NCBI GenBank assembly: GCA_902727895.1
Contig: CACVAP010000093.1
Coordinates: 1-64,000 of the forward strand
Length of the DNA stretch: 64,000 bases
Source: an uncultured Sulfurovum sp.
GTDB lineage: Bacteria > Campylobacterota > Campylobacteria > Campylobacterales > Sulfurovaceae
Direction of reading: 5' to 3'
Shown: piece by piece, positions 24,996 through 34,281 of the stretch
Layout: every line of letters begins with the position of its first letter
Position numbering within the stretch: position 1 is the stretch's first letter
Notes under the pieces: model-generated
The model's input: the letters and a program-made list of their open reading frames with translations, nothing else
Told to the model about the DNA's origin: nothing
Databases searched by the model: none
Program-made: the position numbers and the translations under genes

Positions 24996-27158
24996 TTACT
25001 TAAAGTTAATTAATTCCAATAATGCCTCTGTTACAACCTTTGCATCACTATTGTTTCTAATAATCGTTGGTTTAATTAAAATCACTAATTCACTCTTTTC
25101 TACTGTGTCTCCTGCATTAGAAAAAAGCTTACCTAGTATTGGGACATCTCCTAAAAATGGGACTTTAACGTCATTTTTTGTTTTGTCTTCTGAGATTAGT
25201 CCCCCCAACACAACTGTCTCACCACTTTTTAAAACAACATCTGTCTGTAAAGCTCTGTTAAAGATTACTGGTGATGAAATAGATGAAATGGTGTTTTGTT
25301 TAGCAGAACTAACATTTTGTGTAATATTTAAAGTTAAGTACCCATCTGAATTAATTATTGGTTTTACAGATAATGAAATCCCCGTTTCTTGATATGAAAT
25401 ACTTTGTATAATCCCAGCAACCTCAGATGATGTTGCCTGTGATGTTAAGATGGGTACTCTATTTCCTACATTAATACTTGCACTGTGATTATTTAAAACT
25501 AGCAATTTTGGATTAGAAAGAATGTTCACATAATCTTTCGTTTCTGCAGCTGAGAAGACAGCACTTAAGCCTTTAGAAACAGAGAACATATTTGCCAATA
25601 AGCCAGCAGCACCCGTTGAACCTTGTCCATCTAAACCAGTTACGTTGTAACCACTTTTTTCTAAAAACCATTGAAATCCAAACTTTAAAGACTCGGTTAA
25701 AGAAATGTCAGCAATGGTTACTTCTATTAAAACTTGTTTTGGAAGCGTATCTAGATTCTCTAGCATTTTTTTCAAATCAAGATAATGCTTTTTAGTAGCA
25801 TGAATAATAATATTATTACGCTCTTTATCTAAAACAACTGTTGTTTTTTCCTCTAACTTTTCAGCATTCCCACCCATTCTAGTACTTGATATTACTGATT
25901 CTTTTATTTGCTCTGGATTTTCTACATTGTTACTTCTTGTCCCCACACTATTATTGTTAGTATTCGAACTTGAACTACTGGCTGAACCATTAACCCCATA
26001 AAGATGTGAAAAACTCTTTATAACAGTGACCAGTTCTTCTGCTTTTCTATTTAATGGTTTGTAAACGAAAAATTCCAAATCTTCAGAAGTATTTTTTTCT
26101 ACAATATCTAGTTTTGATTTCCAAAGAAGAACAGTTTCTATCCAAGAGGTTTTGTCTGACAGCAGTAAAAAAGAATTAATTTGTTTGATAGGTACCAATT
26201 GTACCCCTGCCGACTTGGGTGAACTGGCTACTAAAATCCCATAATTGTCTAAAATTGGTTTCAATTGAGTAAGAAATTCCTCAACATCCATGTTTTGCAT
26301 ACGAACTAATTTCATCTGTTTATTTCTCATGCTTGGCTGATCAATAAAGTCATAAAACTCTAATGCCTTTTTAATATTTTTAACTTTATCTCTAAGTTTA
26401 ATAACATTTTCATAATCATCAATTCTTAAATCAGAATTTTTACTTAAGAAGTACTCTTTAATAAATAAATTATGTTTAGTTATTTGTTTATTATAATAAA
26501 AAGGTCTCATCATATAAATGATATCATCATCATTTAACCCTTTTGGAAGCGTCGTTCCAAAATAAACTTTATGTACTGACTCAGACAATTGTTTAGATGA
26601 TTTCTTTATATAAAATATATCTCCTTCAACATCCATAACAATTTTGAATTCCTGTAATATATTTGAGACTATTGAGAAAAGTTTTTTCTTAGAGATTTTT
26701 TCTTTAATATTAATAGATACAGGCTCTACACTTTTCTGTACATTTTTATCTAAAACATAATCAACTTTTAATACCTTTGAAAAAACCAAATGCAAAAATT
26801 TGTTTAACGGCATTTCCTCTATGGAAAGTTTTACTTTTTTAGTATCAAAGTGTTTTTTAACAACCATAAGATCACTATTGAAAACTTTTTGTCCTGTTTT
26901 TAATGACTTAATATTTGTTATTTCTTGCACATTATCTTTTGTACTGGGTATCACATAACTTGATAAGTCTTCAACCATGTCTTCCGTTAAAGAGTCCTCT
27001 ACATAAGAGACTTCTTTATTCTCAAAACTTAACTTATCATCAATGTCATTAAGAACATATTGTTTAGTATTTGGTCTGTTATTTGAATCAATTATAGAAC
27101 AACCTGTTATTCCTACACATATAAATACACATATAAATATACTACTTATCTTATTCAT
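24996..27158 (-). CDS. gspD: Type II secretion outer-membrane secretin
   Basis: A 720-residue secretin that forms the outer-membrane channel. It has a lipoprotein signal (FICVGITGC), an N0-like region near residues 100-190, N1-N3 repeats, and a Ser/Asn-rich linker (SSASSSSSNTNNNS) inside the last N domain. The secretin core shows VGNRVPILTSQ, YQETGISLSVKP, and the end VVLGGLISEDKTKNDVKVPFLGD plus ILGKLFS. The length fits the GspD family, although PilQ/MshL-type secretins share the core; neighbours with GspE-M decide the call. It overlaps the GspC-like gene by eight bases and is the last gene of the secretion block. Confidence 0.92.
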   Translation of the reverse strand: MNKISSIFICVFICVGITGCSIIDSNNRPNTKQYVLNDIDDKLSFENKEVSYVEDSLTEDMVEDLSSYVIPSTKDNVQEITNIKSLKTGQKVFNSDLMVVKKHFDTKKVKLSIEEMPLNKFLHLVFSKVLKVDYVLDKNVQKSVEPVSINIKEKISKKKLFSIVSNILQEFKIVMDVEGDIFYIKKSSKQLSESVHKVYFGTTLPKGLNDDDIIYMMRPFYYNKQITKHNLFIKEYFLSKNSDLRIDDYENVIKLRDKVKNIKKALEFYDFIDQPSMRNKQMKLVRMQNMDVEEFLTQLKPILDNYGILVASSPKSAGVQLVPIKQINSFLLLSDKTSWIETVLLWKSKLDIVEKNTSEDLEFFVYKPLNRKAEELVTVIKSFSHLYGVNGSASSSSSNTNNNSVGTRSNNVENPEQIKESVISSTRMGGNAEKLEEKTTVVLDKERNNIIIHATKKHYLDLKKMLENLDTLPKQVLIEVTIADISLTESLKFGFQWFLEKSGYNVTGLDGQGSTGAAGLLANMFSVSKGLSAVFSAAETKDYVNILSNPKLLVLNNHSASINVGNRVPILTSQATSSEVAGIIQSISYQETGISLSVKPIINSDGYLTLNITQNVSSAKQNTISSISSPVIFNRALQTDVVLKSGETVVLGGLISEDKTKNDVKVPFLGDVPILGKLFSNAGDTVEKSELVILIKPTIIRNNSDAKVVTEALLELINFK

Positions 27159-27744
27159 TTTTTCCCTTTATACTCTTTTTAGGTCGATATTGTTCTATAT
27201 CTACTTCAAAAAGTTTTAAATTAATCTCTTTATTTTTCTCTAAATTCATTAGACGCATACCCTCTTCTTTAATCTCAATAATTCGAACATTCTCCAATAG
27301 CATGTCATTTACATGAAAATTTTCTAGTTTTGCTTTTTTATCTTTTGTATTTTTTGACAAAAGTGTTACCACGACATCATTATTAATAGTTACAATACCT
27401 AAAAATTCCCAGCATACTTTTTCTAAACATATAACTCGATTTTTAAGGTTTAGATTTCTTTCTTTATCTTTATCTGATTTACTCTTATTTGCGTCATTTA
27501 AAAGTAACTGTTTGGCTTCTCTACTTTCTAAAATTGAACTTTTTTTCATATCCCAAAGCGTAAAGTTTCCATCATACATTGACTCGTTATTTTCTAATAA
27601 CTTTTCATTCATATCAATGACTGTTATGTTTAAATCTGATAAAAATGCTTTTTTATCTTTACGTAATGATTCATAGTCATAATAACTCCATAAAAGAAAA
27701 ACCAACACTAAAAAAAATCCTAAAATAAATTTATATTTTTTCAT
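27151..27744 (-). CDS. GspC-like type II secretion inner-membrane protein
   Basis: A 197-residue bitopic protein with one N-terminal membrane helix (FILGFFLVLVFLLWSYY), a charged linker, and a small beta domain (VICLEKVCWEFLGIVTINNDVVVTLL) resembling the homology region of GspC or PilP that contacts the secretin. The PDZ domain found at the end of classical GspC is missing. Its place directly before gspD, with an eight-base overlap, supports a secretin-coupling role. It starts four bases inside the GspM-like gene end. The call rests on topology and context more than on motifs. Confidence 0.6.
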   Translation of the reverse strand: MKKYKFILGFFLVLVFLLWSYYDYESLRKDKKAFLSDLNITVIDMNEKLLENNESMYDGNFTLWDMKKSSILESREAKQLLLNDANKSKSDKDKERNLNLKNRVICLEKVCWEFLGIVTINNDVVVTLLSKNTKDKKAKLENFHVNDMLLENVRIIEIKEEGMRLMNLEKNKEINLKLFEVDIEQYRPKKSIKGKNE

Positions 27745-28259
27745 ATTAGTTGGTATCCTATTATTGTAATATTTAAACGTAGCATATTCTTTTTCATATC
27801 TTTAGAAATATGTATAGAGTCAATAAACAAATATTTATTGTTTGCACGAATTTTTTCAAAAAAATCATCTAAATCTTCTGGAACAACTTCCACATTTAAA
27901 GAGATAGGGTACTTCTTATAAAATTCTTTTTCAACTACTATCCCACTATTTAAACGTGTGACTTTTCCTCCAATTTTCTTCATAAGTTTCTGGATTTGTT
28001 CTTGTAATTCAGAAAATATTATGGTCTCTTTTTTATTTTTAGCAAAAAATAATTTTCTATTTTTAACAAAAACCTTTTCTTGATTAGAAATCAATAGTTT
28101 TACTTCTTTCTTATTTGCCTCATATAATGCTTGTTTCTGTAGCTTATATTTTAATAATTCTTGTTGTTTAATTGTTTTTCTAATTTCAACATCAAAATAG
28201 TTAACTCCATTTAAAAAAATAAAAAATGCTAAAAGCAAATAAAGATAATATTTCGACAT
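27741..28259 (-). CDS. GspM/PilO-like type II secretion protein
   Basis: A 172-residue bitopic protein: one N-terminal membrane helix (YLYLLLAFFIFLNGVNYF), a coiled-coil stretch rich in Lys and Glu (residues 25-90), and a ferredoxin-like ending (PISLNVEVVPEDLDDFFEKI, LRLNITIIGYQLI). This is the plan of GspM and PilO, which dimerise with GspL/PilN in the inner-membrane platform. Sequence identity is low, so position after the GspL-like gene (one base gap) is the main evidence. It overlaps the GspC-like gene by four bases. Confidence 0.6.
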   Translation of the reverse strand: MSKYYLYLLLAFFIFLNGVNYFDVEIRKTIKQQELLKYKLQKQALYEANKKEVKLLISNQEKVFVKNRKLFFAKNKKETIIFSELQEQIQKLMKKIGGKVTRLNSGIVVEKEFYKKYPISLNVEVVPEDLDDFFEKIRANNKYLFIDSIHISKDMKKNMLRLNITIIGYQLI

Positions 28260-28260
28260 T

Positions 28261-29277
28261 CTATTTCTCTCTCAATACAGCTATCATTGTAATCTGTGCT
28301 TGTTTATCTTGACGCTTAAAAGAAGATATATTTTTAACATCTAAAAAGTACTGCGATGCAAAAAGTTTTTTAATGTACACAGGAATTAGTTCTTGATTAT
28401 CTGTTCTAAGAACAAAATCTACTTTATTCGCATATACTTTAATATAATGCATACTCATATTCATCTCTTGTGTAACCCTAATAATATTAGAAATTGCTAA
28501 TGTTTTTTCATGATATTTTAATTCATCTGCAAGTAAATTATATTGCATGTTTTCATTTTCACTATTATCAATACTTGTTTTAATATCATTACTTAAGACT
28601 CTACTCTTTTTATATAACCCATGCAGATCAGTCTTATTGTCATCTAAATAATATAAGTACGCACCTAATGCTAAAACCAGCGTAACACTGGTTACCAATA
28701 AAGGTAATGCTAGCCAAGTTACAAGTTTTGTCCAAGTTTGTTTAAAGTCTATTTGAATTTTTAAAATATCAAATACATCACTAAACTTTAAATTTTTGTA
28801 AGAACTTTCTAAAAGCTCTTCATATTCTTTATGTTCCAATATGAGTACATCAGCTATTCTATATTCTTCTTTAATAAGATGAATATCAACTTTACTAATA
28901 TTTTTTTTCGAAAAAGAAGAAACAAGAACTTTATCTTTTATCAAAACTGTTTTATCTACATCACCTCTAATGATACAAAATACTGAATTATATTTAAGTT
29001 CTAAAGATCTATAAAGAAGTAATGCTTCAGGTAAAGCACGTTCCTCTCCTCTAGTAAACCACAAGTATAAATTTTTATCTACTAGGATTGAACTAATACT
29101 ACTTTCACTCATAGTATATGGGGATTCTTTAAGATAATTTATTTGTATAATCTCTGAGCTTAATCTAACTTTCTTTTCTAAGCGTTTGTATAAAAAGAAT
29201 GACTCTTCAATTTTAGAAAATTTAACTATATTTTTTTTCAATAAATAATTAATTAAACTTTCTGTCAAACCATTCAT
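28261..29277 (-). CDS. GspL-like type II secretion platform protein
   Basis: A 338-residue inner-membrane protein. A cytoplasmic part of about 185 residues, shorter than the actin-like domain of typical GspL, is followed by one membrane helix (LPLLVTSVTLVLALGAYLYYL), a coiled coil, and a periplasmic ferredoxin-like domain. GspL links the ATPase GspE to the pseudopilus assembly platform. It lies between gspK and the GspM-like gene, as in most type II clusters. Family assignment is by architecture and gene order. Start ATG. Confidence 0.65.
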   Translation of the reverse strand: MNGLTESLINYLLKKNIVKFSKIEESFFLYKRLEKKVRLSSEIIQINYLKESPYTMSESSISSILVDKNLYLWFTRGEERALPEALLLYRSLELKYNSVFCIIRGDVDKTVLIKDKVLVSSFSKKNISKVDIHLIKEEYRIADVLILEHKEYEELLESSYKNLKFSDVFDILKIQIDFKQTWTKLVTWLALPLLVTSVTLVLALGAYLYYLDDNKTDLHGLYKKSRVLSNDIKTSIDNSENENMQYNLLADELKYHEKTLAISNIIRVTQEMNMSMHYIKVYANKVDFVLRTDNQELIPVYIKKLFASQYFLDVKNISSFKRQDKQAQITMIAVLREK

Positions 29278-29289
29278 GTACTATTCCCT

Positions 29290-30201
29290 TTAAATATTAT
29301 ACTCTAATACTTCACTCACAAAAAACTCATTGAATCGAAAACTAATTAAAAATGAAACTCTTTCACGAATGTCACCATCTCCATATACAATAGTAATTTT
29401 CATGATTCGGGAAGTATTCACACCAGTTGATTCATTACTTAACTCTTCTGGTCTAAATTGATAAAAAAGCTTTACAAAAAGATCAAAACTTTCTTGTTTA
29501 GCTTTTTTTAACTGTGCTAGTTCTATTTTAGAAAAAAGATATATCTGACCCAAAGTATCTAGATCCATTATTAAGATATTCCGTAAAGGATAGCTCGATA
29601 ATACTAACTTAGATTTCAACTTTTTTTTATCTACATTACTATCTACTACACCTCTTAACAAAAAAAGTTCATCTATAGATGAAAAATAATTTTCATTACG
29701 GGGAGAATATCCTAAATTGCTATTAGCATAAAATTCTTCTTCTGCACCATTGAATGATTTTATACCATTTGAATCTAACCAATCATTCATGCTCTTAGTA
29801 ATTATAACCTTTTTATCCTTTGAGGTGTTTTCATCAGCAACTAGATAATTTGACACTGCCACAGTGTCCCCCGTACCAATTAAACCAGCTACATCTTGTA
29901 TGGTAATAGTTTGATTACCCCATCTTATTTCTCTACCATCAGTACTTAGACGAGTGGGGAAACTTGCTCTTACTTTCTTTAAATTATTATTACTTATATT
30001 GGTTGATTCTATTTTACCTGTCATTCCATAGAACTTAACAAGTTCAACTGTCGATTCAACTTCTAAAATAGCTTGTAGTTTTTTTTCTAAAGCAATCGTC
30101 TTATGCACTGTCTTTTTACCATAGCTCAAATACAATGCAGTTACCAAGCTCATAATAGCAACAATCCAAAGTGTTAAAGCCAGTGCAAATCCCTTTTTCA
30201 T
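29290..30201 (-). CDS. gspK: Type II secretion minor pseudopilin GspK
   Basis: A 303-residue minor pseudopilin. The leader MKKG is cut before FALALTLWIVAIMSLVTALY, a hydrophobic helix that lacks the Glu at position +5, which is the known GspK trait. A large globular part follows with AGLIGTGDTVAVSN and the region resembling the SAM-like insert of GspK (FFSSIDELFLLRGV). GspK caps the pseudopilus tip with GspI and GspJ. It overlaps the GspJ gene by one base. Confidence 0.85.
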   Translation of the reverse strand: MKKGFALALTLWIVAIMSLVTALYLSYGKKTVHKTIALEKKLQAILEVESTVELVKFYGMTGKIESTNISNNNLKKVRASFPTRLSTDGREIRWGNQTITIQDVAGLIGTGDTVAVSNYLVADENTSKDKKVIITKSMNDWLDSNGIKSFNGAEEEFYANSNLGYSPRNENYFSSIDELFLLRGVVDSNVDKKKLKSKLVLSSYPLRNILIMDLDTLGQIYLFSKIELAQLKKAKQESFDLFVKLFYQFRPEELSNESTGVNTSRIMKITIVYGDGDIRERVSFLISFRFNEFFVSEVLEYNI

Positions 30202-30845
30202 TACTGTCCACCCAAACTGCTTCTACTTAAATCATAATCTCTAATTAAACTCTCTAGCTGTGTTATATTTCTTGACTTGACTGAGAATATGTAATTATAT
30301 TCTTTAACCTTACCTTTAAAATTAATCTCTACTCCCCTAGGTATCTCTTTAAAAATCTCAGACTTTATACCCTTATGAGTCTTATATTTAAAATTAAGCA
30401 TTTCTAGATTTTTTAAAATTGTAATTCTTTCTGTCAACTGAATGTTCTCTAAGTCTTGATAATTAATATTTTTCTGAAAAATCCTACCTTCTTCATAAAT
30501 TAGTTTAGCATCTTTCAATGAAAGCTGAACCACTACTAATTCATCAAAAAATAAAGAGCTGTTGGAAACAAAGCGACAAGAGTCTTTAGTGCCATTAAAA
30601 TAATAAAAATAACGTTCTCTACCTTCTAGTTTTTTATTATCTGTATCAATATAATAAAAAGTTGAAGAAAAAACATCTTTTAGTAAATTAAAATTCATAG
30701 CATCTTGAGGGTTTGTATTATTAATATTACGCATATTAATAGAAATAAAACGAAATGAGTATAATGCTGTTGCTAATAATAAAGAAAAAAGTACAATCGT
30801 CACTAATAGTTCAACTAATGTAAAGCCTAATCTATTTTTTTTCAT
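30201..30845 (-). CDS. Type II secretion minor pseudopilin (GspJ-like)
   Basis: A 214-residue prepilin with leader MKKNRLG cut before FTLVELLVTIVLFSLLLATALYSFRF, including Glu5. The remaining domain is beta-rich and fits the length of GspJ (about 200). It sits between GspI-like and GspK genes, overlapping both, as in canonical gspHIJK order. It would form the tip complex of the pseudopilus in the inner membrane and periplasm. Confidence 0.78.
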   Translation of the reverse strand: MKKNRLGFTLVELLVTIVLFSLLLATALYSFRFISINMRNINNTNPQDAMNFNLLKDVFSSTFYYIDTDNKKLEGRERYFYYFNGTKDSCRFVSNSSLFFDELVVVQLSLKDAKLIYEEGRIFQKNINYQDLENIQLTERITILKNLEMLNFKYKTHKGIKSEIFKEIPRGVEINFKGKVKEYNYIFSVKSRNITQLESLIRDYDLSRSSLGGQ

Positions 30846-31279
30846 CGAATTCTCTTTTGTTTTGTCAGCAAGAACTTATAAGATTTTTCTCTAGAATCTT
30901 TTATAAGAATCATTTCTAGCTCATATAGGGTTATTAAAAAGTCACCATTATTTCTACCAATTCCATCAGCACCTATCTCATAATTTTTTTGCCTCGTTAG
31001 CTCTAAAATATTAATGGTATATTCTATGCCATTTAAATTTCCACTATACTTCAAAGCATTAAACTGAGTAAGAAAATTCATTTTTTCTTTTAAACTTAAT
31101 GCTGTTATATACAAATCTTGATAGCGTACTGACTGTCTTTGATAGTTATTAAAAGCTTTAATAGCAATATTAGAAAAAGCAATTGCAGTAAACAATATAA
31201 GCATCGCAATCAAAATCTCAATAATTGTAAATGCTTTATGTCTTTTATTCACTTTTATTTTCCTCTTTAAAGTCTTCAT
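30842..31279 (-). CDS. Type II secretion minor pseudopilin (GspI-like)
   Basis: A 145-residue prepilin. The leader is long and basic (MKTLKRKIKVNKRHKA) and is cut before FTIIEILIAMLILFTAIAFSNIA, with Ala instead of Gly at -1. Length and order suit GspI. The start lies 35 bases inside the short upstream pseudopilin gene; a later start would shorten the leader, but no other Met precedes the cleavage site. It overlaps the GspJ gene by four bases. Confidence 0.75.
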   Translation of the reverse strand: MKTLKRKIKVNKRHKAFTIIEILIAMLILFTAIAFSNIAIKAFNNYQRQSVRYQDLYITALSLKEKMNFLTQFNALKYSGNLNGIEYTINILELTRQKNYEIGADGIGRNNGDFLITLYELEMILIKDSREKSYKFLLTKQKRIR

Positions 31280-31454
31280 CTTTTAAAAAAGCTTTAAACC
31301 TTTGGTCATGTATTTGACCTGTCTCCTCTATTTTAGCCATTCTTTTTGAAAATTTTTCATACATTTTTTTACCTGATGGACCAACAAGAGAAATCAATAA
31401 GCTCACCAAAGCTAATACAACTAACAGTTCAATGAGTGTAAATGCTTTTTTCAC
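31245..31454 (-). CDS. Miniature type II pseudopilin (GspH position)
   Basis: Only 69 residues. The GTG start gives MKKA then FTLIELLVVLALVSLLISLVGPSGKKMY, a complete prepilin helix with Glu5. It then ends after a charged tail (MAKIEETGQIHDQRFKAFLKDEDF) without the beta domain expected of GspH (about 150-190 residues). There is no stop or frameshift pattern suggesting recent decay, and the neighbouring genes overlap it tightly. It may be a reduced but working minor pseudopilin. Confidence 0.7.
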   Translation of the reverse strand: MKKAFTLIELLVVLALVSLLISLVGPSGKKMYEKFSKRMAKIEETGQIHDQRFKAFLKDEDFKEENKSE

Positions 31455-31459
31455 AATCT

Positions 31460-32659
31460 TTACATTTCGGTTAAGTCAGTTAAACTCACAACAGCTAACA
31501 TAATTGAAACTACAATTACAGCAATAACCATACCTACAAATATAATAATTAGTGGTTCTAAAAGAGATAAAATTTTCTTTACATGAACATTGAATTCTTT
31601 ACCTAATTTGTCTCCAACGGAAAGAAATATTTTTTCTAAATTAGCAGAGTTTTCACCAACAGATATTAAAGAAGCAATATTAGGCGCAATCACATCACTG
31701 TCAAAAAAGATATTACTTAACTTCTCCCCTTTACGTATTTCATCACGGGCTATTGTAAAAAGATTTTTTAATTCATAATGATTAATAAGAGGAATGACAC
31801 GAGCAAGTGCTTTATCAATTTTCAATCCTCCTTCAAGCATTACACCCAAAGACCTAAAAATATAAGAAAGCTCGATTTTCAGCATTAACTGGTTAAAGAA
31901 GTCTATCCTAGAAACAAGTCCAAACCAAAAATGTTTATTTTTCTTTATTGAAAACCATACTAATCCAACAAGTGAAAGAAAGCCTAACAAAACAAATCCC
32001 ATGTTCCCATCTAAACTTTTTCCCACGCTTAAAATAGCGTAAGACAAAGAAGGTAAACGTTCAAACTCTTCAGGTGTAAACATTGCTGAAAACTTGGGGA
32101 CAACAAACCAAAACACAAAAAATACCATAGTCACACTCATGCCCAATAAAAAAATTGGATATCGAATAGCTTGAGAAATTTGAGAAGTGATTTCTTCTTG
32201 ATATTTCATATGTTCCAAAGCTCTTTCGATACTTTGATCTAATTCTCCAATCTCTTCTCCAATAGCAATTAGAGATTTCACTAAAGAGTCAGCCTTGTAA
32301 TTCACTTCTGAAAATGCTTTTTCTAAAGATAAAGAAAAAGAAGTTCCATCTTTAATTCCAGCTAGAATACGATCAATAAAGAACTTCGTTTCTACTTTTG
32401 ATGATACTTTATGAAGATTTTTCAAAGATTGATCTATTGGCATTCCTGATTTACTCAAATACAAAAACTCTTCCAAAAAATCTCTAAAATCTTTATGCTT
32501 AAACTTTCCCTTTTCGATTTTTACAGTTTCTTCTTTAATAGAATAAATATAAAGATTATTCTGTTCAATATAACGTTGAAATTCTTCATTCTCTCCAATA
32601 AACACTCTTTGAACCATATTACCCATAGCATCAGAAGATTGATAAGTAATCCTTTTCAT
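31460..32659 (-). CDS. gspF: Type II secretion inner-membrane platform protein
   Basis: A 399-residue GspF/PilC family protein. It has two T2SSF domains, each with a helical cytoplasmic part (FLEEFLYLSKSGMPIDQSL and IFRSLGVMLEGGLKIDKAL), and three membrane segments (YPIFLLGMSVTMVFFVFWFVV, MGFVLLGFLSLVGLVWF, LEPLIIIFVGMVIAVIVVSIML). ISVGENSANLEKIF is the family GE(x)SGxL-like motif. It couples the ATPase to pseudopilin extraction. It overlaps gspE by one base and starts with ATG. Confidence 0.93.
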   Translation of the reverse strand: MKRITYQSSDAMGNMVQRVFIGENEEFQRYIEQNNLYIYSIKEETVKIEKGKFKHKDFRDFLEEFLYLSKSGMPIDQSLKNLHKVSSKVETKFFIDRILAGIKDGTSFSLSLEKAFSEVNYKADSLVKSLIAIGEEIGELDQSIERALEHMKYQEEITSQISQAIRYPIFLLGMSVTMVFFVFWFVVPKFSAMFTPEEFERLPSLSYAILSVGKSLDGNMGFVLLGFLSLVGLVWFSIKKNKHFWFGLVSRIDFFNQLMLKIELSYIFRSLGVMLEGGLKIDKALARVIPLINHYELKNLFTIARDEIRKGEKLSNIFFDSDVIAPNIASLISVGENSANLEKIFLSVGDKLGKEFNVHVKKILSLLEPLIIIFVGMVIAVIVVSIMLAVVSLTDLTEM

Positions 32660-34281
32660 TAAAGGGTACTCAGTTCTTGTAAGGAAGTTAATCCAGATAA
32701 ATACTTAAGCGTAGCATCTTCTTGTAATGAGCGATACCCTAACTTACCAATATCTGTAAAGTTTTCATTTTTCTCAAATTCAACTTTTAGTTTATTATCA
32801 AAAGGAATTATCTCAGCGACAGGTAACCTTCCTTTATAACCCGTAAAATTACACTCTTCACAACCTTTAGCTTCAAATGGACTAATCTTCTCCATAGGAT
32901 AACGCTCTAAAAGCTGATCAATTTTTAACCCTTCACGTGCTTCAGCTGAAAGTTCTGACTTCACTTTACAGGCTGGACAAAGCTTTCGAACTAAACGCTG
33001 TGCCATCACAGCATTGATAGAAGAGTTTAGTAAAAACATTTCCATCCCAATATCTAATAGTCGTGAAACTGCTCCCAGTGCTGAGTTCGTATGTAATGTA
33101 GAAAGTACTAAGTGCCCTGTTAGTGCTGATTGAATAGCAATTCTTGCAGTTTCTTCATCTCTGATTTCTCCAATCATAATGACATCTGGATCTTGTCGTA
33201 AAATAGAACGTAATGCATTTGCGAAGGTAAAGTCAATTTCACTTTTAACCTGAATTTGACTAATTCCATCTAATTCATACTCCACTGGATCTTCTACCGT
33301 AATAACTTTTGTGTCTTCATTGTTAAGTTCATTTAAAATAGAATAAAGTGTAGTCGTTTTACCTGACCCTGTTGGTCCTGTTGTTAAAAAAATACCATGA
33401 GGTGTTTTAACAATTTTTCTAAGTAATTCAATATGATCATCAAAGAAGTCTAAGTACCCTAACGAATAAGTAACAGCTTGTTTTCCTAACAAACGTAAAA
33501 CAAAACTTTCCCCATCTCCGGTAGGAATAGAAGATGCCCTAATATCAATACTTTTCCCTGCAACTTTAATAGAAATTCTACCATCTTGTGGTAGCCTATT
33601 TTCAGCAATATTCATGGAAGAGAGAAGTTTTAGACGTGCAATGATTGATGCTTTTTGTAATGCTGATATACGTTCAATAAGTTGTAATTTTCCATCTACT
33701 CTAAAACGTATATGCATTCCATTTTTAAATGATTCATAATGAATATCTGATACACGCATATTTACTGCTTTAGTAAAAATAGCGTTTACTTTTTGAATAA
33801 TTGGTGCTTCTGAAGCCAGTTCTTTTAACTTATCTATCTCATCATCATATTCAAGACCTAAAGCATCATCAATTACTTCATATAAAACTTGAAACTCATC
33901 TAATGTAGAGCTTTCTGCCAAAAAAAGTTCTATCTCAAGACCTAATTCTTGCTCAAGAAATGAAAATACCTTAGTATTATAGGGACTATCACTAATTACA
34001 TATAGGATATTATTATCTTTTTTAATAGGGAAAAGATGATGTTTTATCCAAAACTCATTGGTTATTGTTGTTAAAACTTTTTCACCAACGCTATACTTTT
34101 TTTTGTCAAATAATAGAATCTCAAAATATTCACTATAAACATTTAGAAGCTGCTCTTCTGTAATAATACCCCAATTAAGAAGCATACTCCCCGTACGCCC
34201 TAAATACTCTTGTTGTACAACAGCTACTTTTTCTAAATCTTCTTTTGTACAATAACCTTTCGTAAGAAATAATTCTTCCAA
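32659..34281 (-). CDS. gspE: Type II secretion assembly ATPase
   Basis: A 540-residue traffic ATPase. The N-terminal GspE/MshEN domain covers residues 1-150. The ATPase has Walker A TGPTGSGKTTTLYS, an Asp box ITVEDPVEYELDGISQ, Walker B DPDVIMIGEIRDEETA and the His box LVLSTLHTNSALGA. A zinc-binding CPAC...CEEC element follows, as in classical GspE. It powers pseudopilus assembly from the cytoplasmic face. The start is TTG, immediately after the gspG TGA and in the same frame, with GGGA seven bases upstream. Confidence 0.95.
   Translation of the reverse strand: MEELFLTKGYCTKEDLEKVAVVQQEYLGRTGSMLLNWGIITEEQLLNVYSEYFEILLFDKKKYSVGEKVLTTITNEFWIKHHLFPIKKDNNILYVISDSPYNTKVFSFLEQELGLEIELFLAESSTLDEFQVLYEVIDDALGLEYDDEIDKLKELASEAPIIQKVNAIFTKAVNMRVSDIHYESFKNGMHIRFRVDGKLQLIERISALQKASIIARLKLLSSMNIAENRLPQDGRISIKVAGKSIDIRASSIPTGDGESFVLRLLGKQAVTYSLGYLDFFDDHIELLRKIVKTPHGIFLTTGPTGSGKTTTLYSILNELNNEDTKVITVEDPVEYELDGISQIQVKSEIDFTFANALRSILRQDPDVIMIGEIRDEETARIAIQSALTGHLVLSTLHTNSALGAVSRLLDIGMEMFLLNSSINAVMAQRLVRKLCPACKVKSELSAEAREGLKIDQLLERYPMEKISPFEAKGCEECNFTGYKGRLPVAEIIPFDNKLKVEFEKNENFTDIGKLGYRSLQEDATLKYLSGLTSLQELSTL

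Noticed and set aside
25201-25206. Run of six C as a phase-variation tract
   Set aside because: It is too short for slippage in this group and lies inside gspD, a structural gene that is otherwise intact.
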